Source: Entrophospora sp. SA101
Lineage: Eukaryota; Glomeromycota; Glomeromycetes; Entrophosporales; Entrophosporaceae
NCBI GenBank assembly: GCA_958430865.1
Contig: CAUDNR010004168.1
Coordinates: 13,527 to 64,714 of the forward strand
DNA length: 51,188 nt
Direction: 5' to 3'
Shown piece after piece: positions 46,133 through 51,188 of this stretch (position 1 is its first letter; each line of letters starts with the position of its first letter). The notes beneath the pieces are model-generated. The model searched no databases and was not told where the DNA came from. It saw only the letters and a list, made by a program, of their open reading frames with translations. The translations under genes were made by a program, and so were the position numbers.

Positions 46133-46678
46133 TTACGAAATTAAACATTTCGTTTTCTTTTTATTCCTTTTATCGTACTTCTTGCTCTCAATATTGAGCA
46201 TTATCATTAGTACTGCTGTACAGAAAGATCTTTCAACATTAACACAAGTTTTTGCGGAGGTTTCAATAAAATCACAACCCAACGCTTTGGCCATATTCAT
46301 TCCTTCTTCCCTTAACACTTCTCTTTTATCAATCTTGTCGCATTTATTTCCTACAAGGATCATCGGAACCTTTCCGGAGTCTTTTATCCTCATTATATGA
46401 TCCTTGTGTCTTTCGATTCGTTCAAATGTTGGACGTGATATTAAAGAGTATACTAGAAGAAACCCGTCTGCATCTCTAATACACTGATCACGAAGTCCTA
46501 TATATTCTTCTATCCCTGATGTACTTAACACTTCTACCACACAAGGTTGATCCTCAATTATTGCATTTATGGATAAATCCCTCTGAAAAGTTGCGCCGTA
46601 TATATTACACAGCTGGCGTATTAGAGCACTCTTTCCAACACCGCAATCTCCTAAAACTGCCAACTTGTATAAAATCAT
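46133..46678 (-). CDS. Ras-like small GTPase, atypical G3 box
   Basis: An intact 181-residue frame. G1 is G-D-C-G-V-G-K-S (10-17), aligned to Ras 10-17; G4 is N-K-C-D; G5 is E-T-S-A-K; the tail is basic and ends C-L-I-S, a CAAX box for prenylation, so membrane attachment is expected. The G3 box, D-T-A-G-Q-E in Ras, is S-T-S-G-I-E here (52-57): the Mg-water aspartate (Ras D57) is Ser and the catalytic Gln (Ras Q61) is Ile. Switch I is about five residues shorter and no clear T35 equivalent can be placed. The nucleotide pocket thus looks retained but hydrolysis and GAP response should be weak. It is a divergent member of the Ras/Rap group, which is expanded in AM fungi. Single exon, no neighbours of related function. 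Confidence 0.85.
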   Translation of the reverse strand: MILYKLAVLGDCGVGKSALIRQLCNIYGATFQRDLSINAIIEDQPCVVEVLSTSGIEEYIGLRDQCIRDADGFLLVYSLISRPTFERIERHKDHIMRIKDSGKVPMILVGNKCDKIDKREVLREEGMNMAKALGCDFIETSAKTCVNVERSFCTAVLMIMLNIESKKYDKRNKKKTKCLIS

Positions 46679-48039
46679 CTTGTGCGATGTTGATTTTTAT
46701 ATTGTTATAAAAAGTATCGCCAATGTATATTTGTAAAAAAATAAAAAAATAAAGAAAGACAATTATTTTCTTAGAATGGAAAACAATAAATAGAAAGAAA
46801 CCAGGATAATGTTTAAATGTAAATAAACTAATGAGTTAGAAAAATGAAGATAAAGAAAAGTATTTTTATACGGGTTCCACTAATTAAATTTGTATACTTG
46901 GATGTAACCACAACAAACAAAACAATAATTAATTGAGGCTAAGGCACACAGGTCTCGCTCGAACCACATATACAAAGGTAGAAAAGTATTAATGGTGATA
47001 GTAATAGTCCAAAATTTTTTTTTACCCAGATGTTTCATAAGACATGAAAAAAAAAGTAAACTCTTGCCTCATCTTTGTAAAAGTTTTGACAAAAATTTTA
47101 GTCATTTTTGATGAAAACATTTTACCAAATTATTTTGATTCTTCATGTGAAGTTGTGAGTACACAAAATATCTGATTGATAACAATAACACTCATCGTTA
47201 ACCGCTTAAAAAACCCTTAATGTTTACTACCTAAATTGGTAACTTCATTCCTATAACCAGAAAGTAAAGTAATGTAAACATCCATTACCAAATTTAGAAA
47301 TTAATGAATACAAATAATTAGTTGGCTAGAATGTTGATGTTAATTTTATTATTGGAATTCGTATTAAAGAACGTAGATGTGTGAATTATTTGATAAAAAT
47401 ATATTTTTTATTATAGTAATACATTTAGGACCCTCTATATTCATCACCAGAGAAATAAAATTCCGAGAAGCTCCGCTGGAATTTTTGAATTTCCATTTGG
47501 AATTAACTATTATAGAAAAAAATTGGTATATCCTGCTATTCATTAAAAATGGCAATGTAACCAACTGATTTAAAATCAAAAAAAAACTGGATACACAATT
47601 CAATTATGACGAGGAAGAAACGTGTGTAAGCACGTACGATCCGGTTGCTGTGCCACGTGGTCTAAATTTAGAAGATAGTAAATTGTGGGATTTAAAAAAT
47701 TGTATGTAGGACAACAGCAAATTATATTTAAATTATTTACCCGTGTAATCAATAGAAATATCACAAAACACATAATTGTAATTGTTATAAAATAGGGATT
47801 ATCTACAATGATATCATTTACGTGGAATCACATCATGCATTTTTTATATTGGATAAAACAAAATTTAATTTTCGTAAAAAAAACAGCAAACATTATAATT
47901 GTTACATGCACGAAAAAAATTTGTGTTCCCAAATAAACACAATTTTCTTATTCATTCAATCAAAAAATAATAAAATAGTATTTTTTGAGTAACATGGCTT
48001 GTTATTTGTTTTGGTTATCTTTGAAACACAATGAAAAAC
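46679..48039. other. Intergenic, no gene seen
   Basis: Upstream of the Ras-like gene, AT-rich. Overlapping short frames at 47364-47603 on both strands have no recognised motif. Confidence 0.45.
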
Positions 48040-48960
48040 TTTTTGATTAATCAACGTCGTAAAACCATAACTACTTTATTATTATGGAAAAACAACATTC
48101 GTGATGCTTATACTTTGCACGAATTAACTTCCATTCCACTCTCTACAACATATTATTATACTATAATGAGATTTATTTAGACCCTAAGCAACGTTCTGGC
48201 AAACCCAGAAAACCTTCTCCTAAACAACGTTCAACTCGTTTCGAACTTGCAAATATTTTAAATAAACATTATTCTAATCTCAATATTAGTAATCGTACAG
48301 TACTTAATGAGCTTTATAGGCTGCAATATCGTTCCACCGTCCCAAAATCTATGCCTCTTCTTACCAACCAACACAAACAATGTCGTATAGAATTTACCAT
48401 AAAATACAAAAGACAAATTTGGAACAAAGTCATTTTTTCCGACGAAACTGCATTATAAATGTTTAAAAATGCCCAAAAAGTATTTTATAAACCTGATAGT
48501 CAACCTCCACACAAGGCTATGGTAAAACATCTATACAAAATTCATTCCTAGGGCGCCTTTTTTGTAAAAGGTCTAATTGGTTTTTTTTTACTATATTATT
48601 TATGAATAGTGCTTTATATCGAAAATATTTTGACGGTAAATTTATTTGACAATGCAAATAATATCATGGGTACCTGTTGGATCTTACAACAAGATAACGA
48701 CCCTAAAGAATGTTGGATTGGCCATTCAATAGCCCAGATCTCAATCCAATTGAGAATTTTTAAATGGGCGTGTTGAAAAGCAAGTCAATAGTATGTTAGT
48801 TAAAAAAAAACGGTTTACTGCAGAAAGGTTTTCGTGAAATAATTCATAAAGAATGGAAGGGAATCGACAAAAAATTTTTTGTTAATTTAATTCATAGTAT
48901 GCCGTCAAGATTAAATGAAATAATTGAGAAAAATGGTAATATGATAAGCTACCAAGTAGT
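48040..48960 (+). pseudogene. Tc1/mariner-type transposase, frameshifted
   Basis: In order, in changing frames: an N-terminal stretch from about 48040 (I-N-Q-R-R-K-T-I-T-T-L-L-L-W), R-I-E-F-T-I-K-Y then V-I-F-S-D-E-T (first catalytic D, about 48430-48450), I-L-Q-Q-D-N-D-P-K (second D, about 48679-48707), N-S-P-D-L-N-P-I-E-N-F (third acidic position, 48728-48760), and a C-terminal helix region G-F-R-E-I-I-H-K-E-W-K-G-I ending I-I-E-K-N-G-N near 48950. All landmarks of a DDE Tc1 transposase are present but stops and frameshifts disable it. Clear terminal repeats were not found; a right end near tgtcactata (49033-49042) is possible. Confidence 0.8.
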
Positions 48961-51188
48961 TTTAAGTAACCTAAATTTTGGCTTTTTTTCGTTGCGCAAC
49001 AAATAAAAATCCTATTCTGAAACTTTTTTTGTGTCACTATATTTTAGAAAATCAGATCAAGTAAATTAATTATCTTCAACAAGATTATTATTTCACTTCT
49101 TGTCAACGAATTGCCATCTATGATGTGAAATAAATAGTACCAATGAGCATATGTTTATCAGATTTAACGATGGAAGCGTGATTCAAGGAATAAAATCAAT
49201 TAAACCTACCTGACAAAGATGATAAAGGGCGAGATGAGAAAATGGCGACGATTTAGATGATGATGATAACAACAATAATGTTGTCAGTTAATATATGATA
49301 ATAACGATGATGGTGACAACAATGATGATTATGATGATGAAGATGGTGTACCTATTGCCTCAGATAACATGCTACTTTTTGAGTACAAAAAAAAAGGATT
49401 TGCCTTCAAGTCAAGGTGTGGACAGTATTGTTGCTAAACATGTACCAAAAAATGCCAAGATTGTAATAAGAGATTATCAGTTATCAAAAAAGATATGATA
49501 AATCACGAACCATAGACCTGTCTGCACATATGAAAAAATGGTTTTCTGGAGGATAAACAATTCATGATGATAAGTTATGAACATTTATTACAAATTCCTG
49601 AACTCCAATGTGTAATTTGTTCGTCTCAGATATCGAGGATGTATGTGTTTCATTTTTCCTACATTTTTGCTGTTCTTTATGCATATAATATGTTAATTAT
49701 TATTCTTTACAGCTATAATGCCTTGTAAAATTAGTGTAGAAAAGCCAAACCAAAATGAGAAATGATAATAATATCGAAATTCCATTTAGAACAATGAAAA
49801 CATGTGAGTGATCAACTGTATACTTTATTCATGCTCTCATAACCATTTTATTTATTTGATACTTAAAATAAGAAATCAAATTTTGCAAAGGATCTATCAT
49901 AGACCGAATTTGATCTGATTTTAAAAGCAATCTAATGATAGAGCAAAGATGGTTGGTAGGAAACATTAATTTATTATAGTGGACTAACATACCATTCTCT
50001 CAATTTATCTTGTGTATTTAAAGGGAAAAGCTTGTTGTCTCCTAAGCAAGAACACAGAATATTTGAAAGATTACCGTTGTGACATCAGATTCCTTAGATA
50101 ATCATTCATCAATTGTTATTAAAAATTTTTTTTTTTTGAACCTTTATATTAATATCGCAATAAGAACGATTATTACCACGTTCTATCGGCCAAATAATTG
50201 ATTTTCAACATTAAAAGTTGATGAAGAGAGTTTTCCTAGTTTGATTAAAAAATGGCAGTGGTGATTATATGTGGGATAATGGGAATTTGGTGCCAAATCT
50301 TTACCATCTGAAAAGATTGAAGACCGATATCATTTGGTGAGGATCAATCAAGCATTCTCAATGGCTTGTTAAAGCATCATCTAAAGAATGAACAGGCCAA
50401 AGATATTAAATTTCACTTTGTTCAAGTTTGTGGCACAAGTGACCAGTTACTAGTTGAAGATTTTAATTGGCTTTATGTTGTTTTTCCTGCAGTAAGATTT
50501 GAATTAAAATTGTTCGTTATCAAAAGGTTTACTATACATTTGATATCATGTATTTCTTTGTTCATCAGAAAAATTTGCATGCCTAATCGATTTGCTTTGA
50601 GTAAAAATAATAGGAAAGCTATTCATATTTCCTAAACTCTGTCATTTGATGAAACAAAATGCTTATTTTTAATAAAATCAAATAAAATTCTTACTTTCAA
50701 TGAACTCAAAAAGTATATCTTTTAACAGCAGCAATCGGTAACATACTTTCCTTTATAAATGAAAGGGGTACACAGGTGCTATAAGAGCTTCGTATATATA
50801 TATCAAATTTGAATTCATAATCTTTTTTAATATAAATAAAAACTGCCAAATATTTATAGATACTTGACGAAATGTTATTTACCACCAAGAGCATATCGAT
50901 GAAAAGAAAAAAGTGGGAAATTTTGATGAAATTACCATTTTCACAAAGAAAATTTTGTAATAATGCCGCACAAACTCAATTTTTCAGTTCTTGTATGGTG
51001 CAAGTCACCTAGTCCCGCAACTTGCTGCGCCTCGTGGCCAATTTTGGGAAAAATCATCAAAACTCAGAAATTGTAAGTTATGCTCAAAAATGCAATAAAA
51101 TTTTATATCATGTGACCTTTAATGGTGATACAAATTAAAAAAAATATTTATATTAATAATATATAAATAATGTTATAACATTGCTAAA
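48961..51188. other. Right end, no confident gene
   Basis: About 2.2 kb. A GAT-rich tract at 49255-49345 encodes acidic runs in one frame. Short coding-like pieces (S-S-Q-G-V-D-S-I-V-A-K-H-V-P-K-N-A-K-I near 49410-49470; A-K-D-I-K-F-H-F-V-Q-V-C-G-T-S near 50395-50440) are interrupted and unrecognised, perhaps remnants of one decayed gene. The last 200 bases contain the GC-richer phrase cttgctgcgcctcgtggcc (about 51021) of unknown meaning. Confidence 0.4.

Noticed and set aside
46935..46985. B-box-like ggttcgagcgagacc on the minus strand
   Set aside because: No A-box or cloverleaf can be formed with its flanks.
49295..49498. 67-codon frame rich in Met
   Set aside because: Its first third is a translation of an ATG/GAT microsatellite; the rest is short and unrecognised.

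Overview
The window looks like nuclear DNA of an arbuscular mycorrhizal fungus (Glomeromycotina, Rhizophagus-like). It is very AT-rich, has short GT-AG introns, and is full of decayed hAT, Tc1/mariner and pogo elements. It carries lineage-expanded families typical of these fungi: zinc-ribbon-linker protein kinases, F-box proteins, SAM-domain proteins and Ras-like GTPases. No species-specific marker was seen, so the species is an inference.

Layout. 1-6.3 kb: a 5'-truncated protein kinase gene (669-4105) in which a symmetric exon encoding a zinc ribbon plus kinase N-lobe is repeated four times ahead of the single C-lobe exon. It is followed by a 1.15-kb hAT element with a perfect 8-bp target duplication. 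Two identical 372-bp direct repeats (297-668, 5882-6253) bracket this block. 6.47-15.03 kb: first copy of an 8.56-kb segment holding a 542-aa F-box-like gene. 15-20.7 kb: an intron-like minisatellite, a Tc1 fragment, an unrecognised 279-aa gene and several MITEs. 20.8-22.3 kb: a complete three-exon F-box/WD40 gene. 22.5-23.7 kb: a dead hAT transposase. 25.2-25.9 kb: a three-exon gene for a secreted, eight-cysteine, GPI-anchor-type wall protein. 27.2 kb: a SAM-domain protein. 30.27-38.84 kb: second copy of the 8.56-kb segment, in the same orientation, offset by exactly 23,802 bp with no indel detected. 39-46 kb: an expanded minisatellite, decayed coding sequence, an AT-rich minisatellite, a hAT MITE beside a pogo DDE fragment, a Q-rich protein gene and a foldback-like inverted array. 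46.1-46.7 kb: a Ras-like GTPase with an altered G3 motif and a CAAX box. 48-51 kb: a frameshifted Tc1 transposase and unassigned sequence.

The genes do not form a pathway. They are a sample of signalling (kinase, Ras, SAM), protein-turnover adaptor (F-box) and cell-surface families embedded in transposon debris. The most notable structures are the kinase N-lobe exon array, the identical 8.56-kb segmental duplication whose left edge cuts a MITE and whose right edge falls in an intron/mini-exon-like array, and the Ras protein lacking the D57 and Q61 equivalents. Exon boundaries were placed by eye from splice signals and reading frame; family assignments rest on recognised motifs, not on database searches.
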